Positions 31,024 through 41,970 of a DNA stretch of 64,000 bases are shown one piece after another. Under the pieces are notes generated by a model. It saw only the letters and a list, made by a program, of their open reading frames with translations. It ran no database searches and was not told where the DNA came from. The stretch lies in assembly GCA_015179125.1 (NCBI GenBank), contig WHVA01000254.1:91472-155471 (forward strand). Reading direction: 5' to 3'. The position numbers were made by a program, and so were the translations under genes. Source of the stretch: Gautieria morchelliformis. Its lineage: Eukaryota; Basidiomycota; Agaricomycetes; Gomphales; Gomphaceae. The first letter of the stretch is position 1. Each line of letters opens with the position of its first letter.

Positions 31024-33221
31024 GGCTCTTCAACAGAAACATGAGTGAGATGAGAGTAAGCCGTGGCTTTCGCGTGTTTGCACTCATTGTCCCAATGCTT
31101 ACTGCTTCCGCAATGCCTCCATGGTCTAGCTCCTTTTGATTCGGGAGTAGCTCTCGTAGACACATTTGAGTCATCCTTAGGATGCTTGGGAGTGCCTAGC
31201 TTTGGCGTCCATCCTACCAGATGAGTTCTAGCATCTCAGAATGATCTATCCCCAGTGTTTCTAGAGTCAAATCGTGGTCTGAATTGCAAAGCACTTTCCA
31301 AATTTCTAATGCGCCTTTCCATACTATCACCAGAGGTGAAAGGCGGATGAGATAAGGATTCCTCGTGATATTTGATAGCAGATTGGAATTCAACCGTATC
31401 AGCACACCGGTGAGCATCAATAACAGTGTGCCAGTAGGGTGGAGCTCCGTTCATAATTTCCATAATGAGTTCTGAGTCTGTCAGCTTACTGACAGCCTCA
31501 GCAGCTCTGCCTTTCTAACGTAGTACTCACTAGGAGTCTCATTAGCATGGCCAGCTTCTCGGAAAGTAGCACAGTTTGCTCTGGCCTTCTGTCTATCAAG
31601 CCAAGCTCGGTTCATGTAATAAGCCCCAATTACATCTCTGATTGACTTCCAATCCAGAGTGGCTTCTTGACGATAGGACAAGGGTAAGGAAAAGAACCAG
31701 TGTTCCGCACCCTTACGCAGTCTCAAAGGAACAATTCATCCCAGTTGTTTGAAGACTGTGGTTGAGTTTTGAGACAGGTGGTTCACCTTTAAAATCCATT
31801 GTGCCAAAGTGTCAGGATTGCCATCCCATTCAGGGACCAAGTCAGGATGCAACTTGTTATCAAAATAGGCTTCCATCTTGCTCTGATTGAAGGAGGTTTC
31901 AGAGGCAGACTTATCCTCTTTAAGACCATCCCCCCTGTATGGGTTAGGGTCTCCACCACCACCACCACCACCATTACCACCGTCAGGTGGGCCTGAGTCA
32001 TCAGGCCTACCAGGTGGGTTACTTCTTCCTCCGGAAGGGAGTTGAGGAAGAATAGGAGGATAGCGACTAGGTGTGTGAGGAGGGTCTGAGGACTCATAAT
32101 CAGAAGGGTCACCTCCTGGAGGGGGTGCTCCTCCAGAAACTCCATGGGTTCTAGAAGGAACCACAGAGGATTCTGGGATACTGAAGATAGTCCTCCTTCG
32201 ATTAGGAGCAGGAGTTTGGAACATCTCCTCTAAACCATCAGACCCAGTAAGCTTGGTAGGGTTCTGGTTGTAAGGTGAATGAAAAGTCATAGATGGTCTA
32301 GGCCCACGTGTGTAAGCAGTAGACTGTCTTCGTCTAATCTGATCATGGTCTATAGGGAGACCTTGTTCAGAGTCACCTTGAGGGACTATAGGGAGACTAG
32401 GGACATATCGAGGCTGGGGAGCCAAGATAGGTTCGTGACTCTGACTTACTGGATTAACCATAGTTGGGGAAGAGTTATGTCCAAAAGCAGGAGCTTCATG
32501 AACTAGATGAACTCTGGCCTCATTGAAATGGTTATCAGCAGTCGCTTTTCTGGTCAAGACCTTGTGAGCTGCTATATAATGCATCCGAAAGACTTCCGGA
32601 TCAGTAGACAGTTCAGCAATGTCTGGTAGAGAAGGGAGACCATTTCATCCCTTGCAGGTTTGAAAGTTCCCTTGACCTTTGCCACAATATCCCAATAGAA
32701 GGCTAAGAAGTTTTCTACGTCTTCACGCAGTGTAACAAAAAGCACTTCTAGTTCCTTAGCACTCCATAAGGAGCCTGTCAGCCATTGTGGAGGCAGAGTA
32801 GGCAAGGAAGGAGGAGGGACATTCAGACTTTGCAAGAGATCTTTCCTGTCATCCGCGATGCGGGTCAGATGCTCGAGTAAAGTATTGTATTTGAATGCCT
32901 CAATGAAGTATCCAATGACTCCTCTTCCTGGTACTCGTCCAGCATGGCCAGTCAATACTGACTCTAACAAGGTCAATCCATCTTTGAAGGCACCTTCTGA
33001 TGCACGAGAGAGGGTCCTAAATGCTGGTGCATTGGAACGATCAAAGTGCACCTCTGCCATGCAGAGTAAAGCATCCCTTCTAAGTGAAAGCCTTAAGTCA
33101 GTTTTTACATTCCTACGTCTGTCAGCCACCTTGAAGACCTTGTAAGGCTCGCTAGGTGCTAGATAGACGTGGTTAAGAGAGGTTGTTAGAGGGCCATCAA
33201 AGGTCCAATCAACCGGCATGG
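31024..33221 (-). pseudogene. Gypsy-B gag (main part), disrupted
   Basis: Pieces in order are VDWTFDGPLTTSLNHVYLAP (33221 down), then a frameshift near 32630. MHYIAAHKVLTRKATADNHF leads into a Pro/Gly-rich stretch with a poly-Gly run. A TGA follows near 31736, then LRLRKGAEHWFFSLPLSYR ... YYMNRAWLDRQKA (capsid-like), and another shift near 31480. ELIMEIMNGAPPYWHTVIDA comes next. Last is a zinc knuckle (about 31075-31120) reading W-RHC-GSSKH-WDNEC, where the first Cys of CX2CX4HX4C is Trp. Gag normally forms the particle and binds RNA; this copy cannot. Its 5' end lies beyond the LTR-S insertion, at 34253-34411. Confidence 0.8.
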
Positions 33222-34252
33222 TGTCATGACCGGTTTATTTCTCCTACCGCACTACCTCCATGTTCCCCCTCGTCACTCCCTAGCATCTTCGTCAGAGTTC
33301 GCCGCACCTACCGACCACTCCTCCTCTACGTCTACCCTACTCGCCGTTCGCCCCATCCTCCGAACCACTATTTGCTACTCGCGCATTTCGCCAGCAGGCA
33401 CGCCATCAAATATGATCAATACCAATCACCCGGCATGATGGTTCATTAACCCCATCATCTTCTTAATCCAACCCCATTGGGTGTTCGTATGGCCAAAGTG
33501 TGTTCGCAGGGCATTCCTTCCATAGGTCGTGTGGGATCAACCCAGTAAACGAAGAGTCCGTGCAGGGTAGCATGTATGCGGGTCCCAAGACATGGTTTTG
33601 TCCATAAGTGCCTTCGCCCCCTTTTACTCTCCGTCGTTTCATGTTCACATTCTTCCCTCACTCTATTGTATGTTTATTCCATCTCCTTAGTATCATGACT
33701 GCGCACCCCTATCCAACCCTGACTTGTAACGGTCTCTTTCCTATTTGCTGTTACCTTACGAGCATTCGATATAAGTAGTTTACATTCGCATGTACATTCC
33801 CCAGTTCAATTATCATACGTCGTCCATCTTGTGCAAACTTGACCTCGCTGTGATCATCGTCTTGAGCCTCTCCTTGAAGATTTCTATCTTCGACCAGCTA
33901 AGGAATTAGGCATCACTGGTGAGTTCTCATACTTCATATTCGTTACCTTAAGCCTTCGAGCTACTTTCTGTGCTGTTGGCGAAGGGCTCCTAAGGAGCAC
34001 CTTCGCCAGCGAAGAGACTGTCGAAACTTAGACAGCCCTTCCGCAATATCTTGCACATTGCATCGTCAAGTACTGCGAGCTGTTTCGCTACGACTGTAGA
34101 CAGGGCGAGCCCCGTTCGGGCAACCCCCTTGTTTCGTGAAACGTCCATTGGTTCACTTATTCGCCGAACGGCATACTTATTCGCACAAGTTATTCGGGCA
34201 TTCACTGTGTTCACTAATACATGATATTAACGCCTGAAAACCAATCTTGACA
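33222..34252 (+). mobile_element. LTR-S solo LTR inside Gypsy-B gag (CATGG duplication)
   Basis: 1031 bp, TGTCATGACC ... CTTGACA. CATGG is duplicated at 33217-33221 and 34253-34257. A GATATAAG box near 33772 sets plus orientation. It is nearly the same length as the copy at 41971-43002. It separates the first about 53 codons of gag from the rest. Confidence 0.92.
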
Positions 34253-34411
34253 CATGGGTTCAGATGCACGAGTCATCTGGGCTAAAGGTGTCCCCCTTGG
34301 GCTAGCCTCAACTACCATAGAATTGTCCACGTATGGATGATTCATAGGAGTAGCTGGAAGTAAGCGAGTAGGAGAACTAGGAGGTGAGTTGTTTTTAGGT
34401 GATGCAGACAT
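34253..34411 (-). pseudogene. Gypsy-B gag 5' end
   Basis: ATG at 34411 opens MSASPKNNSPPSSPTRLLP and runs to MTRASEPM at the CATGG duplication. The frame is also open upstream (about 34660-34412, with AEKKKPAITQAVLNL), where ATA replaces a possible earlier ATG. Confidence 0.7.
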
Positions 34412-34682
34412 ACCTTTATTCTTGAAGGAGGCAAGGTTGTCCCGAGGGCAAAACGATTCGAAACGAGGATCAATACGATTGGGTGTTGAGCAAGGGTTGA
34501 GATAAGTTGAAGGTGAGGGAGGTGAGGAAAGAATAGAGTAAGGGTGTGTACCTTCCCTTGAGAGTTTCTGAACAGAAGCTCCTAAGGAAGAGGATACGAG
34601 GTTAAGAACTGCTTGTGTGATAGCAGGTTTCTTTTTCTCAGCTATTGTAGCAAACTCTACACTCTAGGCACTGCGAAAGCAA

Positions 34683-34701
34683 TTCCCAGAACGTCCACCA
34701 A
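34683..34701 (-). promoter_or_regulatory. Gypsy-B primer-binding site
   Basis: Directly after the 5' LTR the minus strand reads T-TGGTGGACGTTCTGGG. TGG at the start is expected for pairing with a tRNA 3' CCA end, a standard full-length tRNA primer. I could not assign the tRNA species. Confidence 0.75.
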
Positions 34702-34940
34702 TGTTTTGGAACCCTTCAAGACTTTGGAGTTATTGCTAACGCGTCTGTCTATCAGAACGTGTCGTTTACACGACTAGTAGAATACCAGTTCAATGCAGCA
34801 GCACAACTCCAGAAATAATTTAATATTTGTACCTTGGTTGCAATCTGTGTAATAACTAGTCCAAGTTATTACAGCTGGAAGGCAATGCGTTTCTTAGCTG
34901 CACTGAACAATAAACTAAAAGAGTGTGTAGGTTCAAGGAC

Positions 34941-36611
34941 TGTTTTGGAACCCTTCAAGACTTTGGTGTCAGAGCTAACACTTTGGTCTATCAGAACGTG
35001 CCGTATACGAAACTCAAAGAATATTAAACAATGCTGCAGCACAAATCCGGAAATAATTTAATATTTGTACCTTGGTTGCAATCCGCGTAAAAACTAGTCC
35101 AAGTTAATACGGATGGAAGGCAATACGTTTCTTAGCAGCACTGAACAATAAACTAAAAGTCTGTAGGTTCGAGGACGACTATCGGGGTCCAAGTATTCCA
35201 AAAAGATAGGAATGGCTTCACAGGAGAGTTTGTAAGTGGACTGACCCGATTAACGTCAATGCACTGCAATAAACGAGCGACTAGGGTTTAAGAAGTGACT
35301 TGTGAAAGTCACTGAACAGGAAAGTCACTGATCAGTTCGTCTCGGGTATTGGAGAGCTAATTGACAAGGAAATCGATTGTCAGACTCACTCTGCAGAATT
35401 TCACCTGGAGTGTTAGTCCGGGTGGCTAAGTAGAAACGCAACTACTTAACTGAGAATTAATACACTAAGTAAGTGTAATAACCCTAGCTGGGGTTAGCAG
35501 CTTAGTAAGCTGTGCAAGCTTGGCAAGTCACACGAGGTACGTGGATAGTAGATGATGATGTATTGGCTGATTCACTGCTAAAACTGCAGGCTATTTATAC
35601 TGCATCTATCTAGCTTATGTAACTACTGCTAGGAACCTTGTAGAGGCTTCTACTACTGTGAAGAACCTTGTGGAAGCTTAGAGAAGCTTCATGAAAGGTT
35701 TGGAAACTATTGGAAGGCTGTGGAAGGTTCTATTGCTATATTGGGTTAAAGTCACAGCTCTGTGACAGTAAAGCTAAGAGTATGTAAGAAACTCCCACGC
35801 TCATGTGATTATCATGTGACGAAGGAAAGTCATGTGACTTCAAGCTGGATTGAGGTCATGTGACGGTGACATGTGATTGTCAGGTGACCGTAGATAATCA
35901 AGTGACTTTGAGGTCAGGTGATTGTCAGGTGACTGTAGATAATCAGGTGACTTTGAGGTCAGGTGATTATCAGGTGACTGTGGATGATCAGGTGACTTTG
36001 AGCTGTTTTTGAGGTCATGTGATAGTCATGTGACCATGGGGGATTCTTAGCTAAACTATCAAGAGATTGTTGTATCTTGCGGACCCAATGTGAGTGTAGC
36101 TATGGCACAGCACAGCCTAGCATGGCCATAGGAACACCAAGAGGGGGTTGAATTGGGAAGGTGAAAGGGCCAGTGATGAACATCATGCCAGGTAAAGGAT
36201 GCTGATTGTGTTTGATGGTAGCATAGGTTGGGTTGAGTTTGTATTGCACAAACTGTGTTGTGGAGGCTTGGGAATAAATTGCTAATTCCAGAGTGCTGAG
36301 TCCGAACCGGTAGGTTGTCCAGAGTTTGTGGGTGCGTAAGTGTCCACAGGCTCGAGTTCGGGCTCGCGCGCGTCGGAGTTTGAATAAGCAGAGTTGTGGA
36401 TACATGTGGATTCATAACTCTGCTGCAACAGAATAGAAGTGTTTTGAGCCAAAGACTTCATTAAAAATGGCGAAAAGATGGTAGGAAATTAGAGGAAGTT
36501 TAAATAGTTCATCCCCAATGATAGCAATACCAGTATGCTATATTTTAAGGTCACTATTTCGAAAATACATGGAATTTCTCCTATTTGACCGGCAAAGCAG
36601 GATCCCATACA
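34941..36611 (-). mobile_element. Solo LTR-C (1671 bp) with AGGAC target duplication
   Basis: TGTTTTGGAACCC ... CCCATACA, the same style of termini as the Gypsy-B LTR but diverged in sequence. AGGAC occurs at 34936-34940 and 36612-36616. It inserted into a related LTR. It contains the CAGGTGA minisatellite. Confidence 0.92.
35852..36002. repeat. Minisatellite, 45-bp unit
   Basis: About three copies of a unit with GAGGTCAGGTGATTGTCAGG then TGACTGTAGATAATCAGGTG, starting at about 35852 (longer first copy), 35910 and 35955. A partial copy follows. TCAGGTGA/TCATGTGA (E-box-like CANNTG) recurs several times per unit. Confidence 0.85.
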
Positions 36612-37443
36612 AGGACACTATCGGGGTCCAAGAGTATTCCTTTTAATAAAGAGGGAATAGGCTCTGCAGGAGAGTTTGTAAGTGGATTGGGTCGACTAAC
36701 GTCAATGCACTGCAATAATGAGAGAGTAATGTGAAGTGGCTTTTGCGCACAACTTGACTTGACTTGTGAAAGTCACTGAACAGGAAAATCAACTGAACAG
36801 CTCGTCTTGGGTATTGGAGTGCTAATTGACAAGAAAATCGATTGCCAACCTCACTCTGTAGAGTTTCACCCAGCGTGTTAGGCTAAGTGGCTAAGCAGTA
36901 AAGCAACTACTTAACTAAGAATAGTTACTCTAAGCAAGAGTAGTATTCTAGTTCGGGTTAGGAACTTAGGTAAGATGTGCAAGTCACACAAGCTGTGTAG
37001 GATAGAAGATGGGTAGATTGATTGCTCAAAGAGCAGGCAAAGGGCCTCCTTTTATATTGTAATGTACAAGAGCTTAGTAAGCAGGTAGAACCTTCTATCT
37101 ATTAATGGAATGGGGGAAGAAGCTTGTGGAAGATGGAAGAAAGGGTTGGAAGAAACTGGCTGTTTCCAGGGGACTCTACCATGCTTCCTACCAATCAGAG
37201 CTTGATTTGTCAGGAATGACTCACTGAAAGGGTCATGTGCCATAGCACAGCTTGGCTGAGTCATGTACTCCTGACTCACCAAGTTGTGCCTGGATTGGTT
37301 GAGTCATTGAGGCTGTATCTCCAGATAACCATGTATTTGGCACTCAGAAGCTGAGTAAGCAGTTCTGAGCCAATTAGGGCTCTGTAGCCATAATTACTAA
37401 GAGCACTGCTTAGCACAGCTGAGCATAGCCTGGTACAGCCTAG

Positions 37444-39035
37444 TGTCAAGATTGGATTTTGGGCATTAATATCGCATGTTAGTGGCAAATGCCCAAATAG
37501 CGTGTGCGATCTAGCGAATCGCCCAGCGAACAGTACCGAAGAGGTAAGGGTTAAGAAGTAAGAGGGTTACTTGAAAGGAATTCGCCCTGATCTACAGTCA
37601 TAGCGAAATAGCCCGTGGCACTTGACGATGTAACGTGCAAGGTGTCATGGAAAGGTTGTCTAAGTAGTGACAATCCTTTCGCCGGCGAAGGCACTCCTTT
37701 GGAGCCCTTCGCCGGCAGCACAGAAAATAACTCGAAGGCTAAGGTAACAAAGATGAAGTATGAGAACTCACCAGTGATGCCTAAGTCCTCTTCTGGTCGA
37801 AGATAGAAATCTACAGGAGAAGGCTCAAGATGATGGTCACAGCGAGGTCAAGTTTGCACAAGATGGACATATGATAATTAAACTGGAGAATATACATGCG
37901 AATGTAGACTACTTATACCGAATGCTCTATGGTTCTAGCGAATAGGAAAGAGGCCGTCTGGAGTCAGGGTTGGATAGGGGTGTGCGGTCAGGATACATAA
38001 TAGATGAAATAGACATACAATAGAATGAAAGAGGGGTGCGAACATGAAACGACAGAGAGGAAAGAGGGTGAAGGCCCCTATGTACGAAAACACCCTTGGG
38101 ACCTGCATATACACCACCCTGCACGGACTCTTCGTCTGCTGGGTTGATCCCACATGACCTACGGGTAGGATGCCCTGCGAATGCATTCTGGCCATAGGAA
38201 CACCCAAAGGGGGTTGAGTTGAGAAGATGATGGGACCAGTGATGAACCATCAATCCGGGTAAAGGATGTCGATCGTGTTTGATGGCGTGCCTGCTGGTGA
38301 ATGATATGAGTGGCGAATGGTCATATGGCGAATGTGGCGAATAGCGAATGGAGCGAGGAGTGAATGGAGAGAAGACGAGTAAACATGGAAGAGTGGTGAA
38401 AGGGAACACAGGGATAGCTGGGTACAAGAAATAAACAAGTCATGACAGCCTGCACCTCCTTGAAATTCATGATAGGACCAGTGATGAACCATCAATCCAG
38501 GTAAAGGATGTCAATCATGTTTGATGGCATGGCTACTGGCAACTGATGCAAGTAGCGAATGGTCATTTGGCGAATGTGGCGAATAGTGAATGGAGCAAGG
38601 GGTGAATGGAGCGAAGCCGAGCGAACATGGAAGAGTGGTGGTGAAAGGGAAAACAGGGATAGCTGGATACAAGAAATGAATGGGTCATGGCAACTGTGTA
38701 GTGAAAACTTCAGCGAAGCTAATTCGTCCTGCCCTGCAGTGGTATGAGTCCCATTGAGTCCAACCTGCACGGAGGCTGCAACTGACACTATCCGAATGCA
38801 TCCCGAGCATGTGAGTCTGTCATGGAGTGGGAGTTTAACAGATGATGGGTTCTATGATGGATGAGGGCCCCAACACCTGGCGTCCTGGCAGGAATGATGC
38901 GAATAGCGAATGCGAAAGCAGTATGGCGACGAATATTTTAGCAAGATGTTTGCTGGTTCGGGAAGCCGTTCGCTGGTTCAGGAGGCCATTCGCTGTGTGC
39001 TGAGAAATGATTCGCAGAATAAACGAATCATGACA
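37444..39035 (-). mobile_element. LTR-S copy with amplified end, CCTAG duplication
   Basis: Starts TGTCAAGATTGG and ends AATCATGACA, with CCTAG at 37439-37443 and 39036-39040. A complete LTR-S-like unit ends at 38447 (TCATGACA). The terminal about 220 bp is then repeated, imperfectly, at about 38468-38695, and again in diverged form up to 39035. Total is 1592 bp against about 1031 bp for other copies. Confidence 0.88.
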
Positions 39036-39505
39036 CCTAGTTGTCATGACTGACCATGATCCCCATTGTTTGGTGAAGCCAAACAGGCTGCACAGTTGCT
39101 ATGGCTGCATATAGCAACTGTTTGGGACTCAGCTGGAAATACTGAGGGAGCCATCCTGCCGGACTTGTGGGTGCTTGGGTGACCATAAGTCCGAAAATGC
39201 GGCCACCACCGAGGTGCCCGGCGGAGTTTGAAATAGAGCACCCGGAACAGAGTTGTGGGTGCTAGAGGATCCACAACTCTGTAATGACAGAAAAATGGTA
39301 GTTTGAGCCATGGAGACTTTGGAAAAATAAGGAAAAATATAAGATAACTAGAGGAATGTTTGAAAAGCCTTTCCCCAGTTATATTAACAGCATACAGATA
39401 CTGTTAATTCTTCAAATGTGTTTTTACATGTTGTCAAGACAAAAGGAAAAGACTAGGGCTGGTTGAGCAGCCTTCCTTGGCTGGTTGAACAGCCGTTCCC
39501 CTACA

Positions 39506-39860
39506 CATAGACTCTGAAGACGAGCGGTCGTCTGCGGCAACCGGATTTCTAGCATGCATATGGGTGAATAATCGTTCGGAGGGAATGCGGATGCATCACA
39601 CGTGACGTATGTGCGGCTTATGTTTATGATTTCAATCACTCATCATACAATCCAGCCCGGCAATTTGCGTCAGGTTCATACTCAACGATCCACCTCCCTG
39701 TATATCATCGCAGCAGCTTTACGGTCACGGTTTGAGGCATCCTATCAACACGAAGTCCTGTTAGTTTTTTGTTACCTCTTTATTTCATATTATTATTGCT
39801 CATCGCCATGGACAGCCGAATTGGCAGAGATGCTGCCATAGACTCTGAAGACGAGCGGTC
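39506..39860 (+). pseudogene. Right half of split target, TPR scrap, and intact copy of target
   Basis: 39506-39535 (CATAGACTCTGAAGACGAGC and on) is the right half of the site split by Gypsy-B. About 39655-39760 translates to a TPR-like piece (TQRSTSLYIIAAALRSRFEA). 39809-39868 carries the uninterrupted target (MDSRIGRDAAIDSEDERSS). The downstream frame to about 40450 is low-complexity Pro/Ala/His-rich and probably not a real protein. Confidence 0.55.
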
Positions 39861-40520
39861 GTCTCCAACGCACGCACCCGCTCCACGTCACCCTCCGCCC
39901 CCATCAAACGCGCCCCGTCTCCTCCTCGCCACCCGCGCACACCCGCCACACCAAGCCGCGCGCTCCCATCCCCGCCCAGCAGCGCATCCCCCACACACTC
40001 GCCGACCTCCACCGCGCGTACGTCCATCTTCGATTTGGCCCTCACCCTGGGGCCGCTCGTCGTGGACTGGATGGTTGAGGGCAACGTCGAGGCTGCGCAC
40101 CGGGCATATCTGGAGTGGTACCCACCGAGCGCAGCCACCGCAACTCACCCCTCCCCTCACCCGCTCACGCATGTCTGCCCCTACAGTCCCCTGCGAGCAC
40201 GCCCACACTGGCGGCGTCCCCCTCTGCCCCATCCGCCACCACCTGCATTGCGCACTCAGACTTGGGCTCCGCCTCCAGCGCAGGCACTGCCCCACGCACG
40301 CCGCGAGACTCGGACCGCCCCGCCGGCCTGACTCGGGCTCCGCCTCTGGTGCAGGTGCTGCCCCACGCACGCCACGAAACTCAGACCGCCCTCACCAGCC
40401 AAAGCACACCAATCTTGCCCCGCTCGCCATCCCCGTCGTAAAGCCCATCCGTGGCCGCCTGCCCAACACCACCCCCGCCCCAAGTACAGTTGCCGTGAAG
40501 ACCTGGAGCAGGCGATTTGA

Positions 40521-41402
40521 TTGCATCAAGAACCACTTGAGCTGCGAGCTGCACTGCATCCTGAACGATCCTCCTCCCTCAGCAACATCGCAATTGCTTT
40601 GCGGACACAGTTTGCGCAGTCCGGTCAACACAAAGACATGGAGGAGGCGATTTCGTTGCATCGAGAAGCGCTTGAGGTGCTCCCTGTAACGCATCCTCAC
40701 CGATCCACCTCCCTCAACAAGATTGCACTTGCGCTCTCAACAAGGTTTGACGGTCGACAGGAAGACCTGGAGGAGGGAATTTCATGGCATCAAGAAGCAC
40801 TCCAGCAGCGACCTGCAGCGCATCCTGAACGATCCTCCTCCCTCAACAATTTTGCACTTGCGCTATGCACACGGTTTCAGTACGGTCGACAGGAAGAACG
40901 TGGCGGAGGGAATTTCATGGCATTGAGAAGCATTCGAGCTGCGACCTCCACCGCATCCTGAAAGATCCATTGCGCTCTGGACAAGGTTTGACAAGTACGG
41001 TCGACCTGAAGACCTGGAGGAGGCGATTTGATTGCATCGAGAAGCGCTCGAGCTGCCACCTGGCGATCCTCCTCCCTCAATAACATCGCTGTTGTGCCCT
41101 CGGAACGGTTTGATGAGTACGGTCGACAGGAAGACCTGGAGGAGGCGATTTCATTGCACCGAGAAGCACTCCAGCTGCTCCCTGCACTGCATCCTGTCCG
41201 ATCCACCTCCCTCAACGACTTCGCACTTGCACTCTGGACACGATTTAAGAACTATAAGAACTACGGTCTCCAGGAAGACCTGGAGGAGGCGATTTCATTG
41301 CATCCACACGCGCGACCTGCACCGCATCCTGGCCGTTCGACTGCTGCGGTGTTGGCTAATCGACCGAAGAGCGAGTTCTTGGCAAATATGTCTCATCAAA
41401 TT
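40521..41402 (+). pseudogene. TPR-array protein fused to a histidine-kinase H-box, broken
   Basis: Several 40-45-residue tetratricopeptide repeats of the kinesin-light-chain type are spread over frames: HPERSSSLSNIAIALRTQF, HPHRSTSLNKIALALSTRF, HPERSSSLNNFALALCTRF, then after frameshifts SSLNNIAVVPSERF and HPVRSTSLNDFALALWTRF. Each is followed by DLEEAISLHREAL-like helix B. TPR arrays are protein-interaction scaffolds, in basidiomycetes often joined to CHAT or kinase domains. The last frame ends ANRPKSEFLANMSHQIR, the phospho-acceptor H-box of HisKA domains, directly before a GTGAGT donor (41404). No kinase ATP-binding domain follows. At least three frameshifts (about 40890, 40990, 41060) show a pseudogene; it is possibly a chimera. 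Confidence 0.6.
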
Positions 41403-41436
41403 CGGTGAGTAATTTTATGTTGTTGGTGGGAGATTA

Positions 41437-41520
41437 TACGGTGATGTCAAAACTACCAGATGAGGTGGTGGTACTGCTGACGGTCGTTTGGAGTGGCGAC
41501 AAATCCGTCTGCCTGGGTCA
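41437..41520 (-). pseudogene. Small MCC alpha-subunit fragment
   Basis: The minus strand reads TDLSPLQTTVSSTTTSSGSF DIT, matching the segment at about 23736-23811 of the larger MCC pseudogene (TDLSPLQMTVRTTTMSSGTF). Its presence next to the H-box fragment suggests that pieces travelled together. Confidence 0.6.
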
Positions 41521-41970
41521 AGCCCATGCGGCTATCGTGAAGGGACGTAGAAAGAAGAAAGCCACATTCAGAAAACACAGTAAGCCTATACATTTACAAA
41601 TGAAACTAAGACTACAAATTCCGGCCTATACTATACATTTTGAATGCCCTCTCCTTCTTTACTACCTTGCTTCTTCGTCAATTCATTGTCGTCGCCTACC
41701 CTTCGAAGATGTGCAAAAGGTGCGTCCTCACACATGCAATGTGATTTGACACATGTATCATCGCCTCCACAGGCAACGGTAACGTGATGACGTCGTACTC
41801 CAGAACTTCTAGATCCCTCAAAAGAGGAATCGTCCGATCGCGCGGGGACAAAGTTTGTAGATGGTACGGTTGGTGAGGAGTTGGCATAACATCAACCATC
41901 ATCGCGTTGACTTCCCCCGGCAGAGGAGGTCTAACCTGGATCGGATTCTTATCATTTTCTCTAAGGTGAG

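Larger units (their letters stand above)
24310..39505 (-). mobile_element. Gypsy-B, chromovirus-type Ty3/Gypsy element with three nested insertions
   Basis: LTRs are at 24310-25841 and, in three pieces, 34702-34940, 36617-37443 and 39041-39505 (1532 and 1531 bp, TGTAGGGG ... AAAACA). A PBS lies at 34683-34701 and a purine tract at 25846-25855. Flanks are CTTAG and CATAG, and the uninterrupted site at 39825-39860 has CATAG, so the 5-bp target duplication has one substitution. Three TG..CA elements sit inside at 33222-34252, 34941-36611 and 37444-39035. Gag is destroyed and protease is missing, while RT-RNase H-IN stays open. Confidence 0.9.
34702..39505 (-). repeat. Gypsy-B 5' LTR in three pieces
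   Basis: Pieces 34702-34940 (239 bp), 36617-37443 (827 bp) and 39041-39505 (465 bp) sum to 1531 bp and align colinearly with the intact 3' LTR. The two gaps are insertions with 5-bp duplications. Confidence 0.9.

Noticed and set aside
34941..36611. Second LTR of Gypsy-B rather than a nested element
   Set aside because: It has its own TG..CA termini and AGGAC duplication, and the surrounding LTR is continuous without it.
39769..40700. Long overlapping frames on both strands (up to 306 aa)
   Set aside because: The sequence is C-rich with CCACC/CGCC words, which opens all frames. Translations are Pro/Arg/His-rich without motifs. Only the TPR pieces after 40521 are protein-like.
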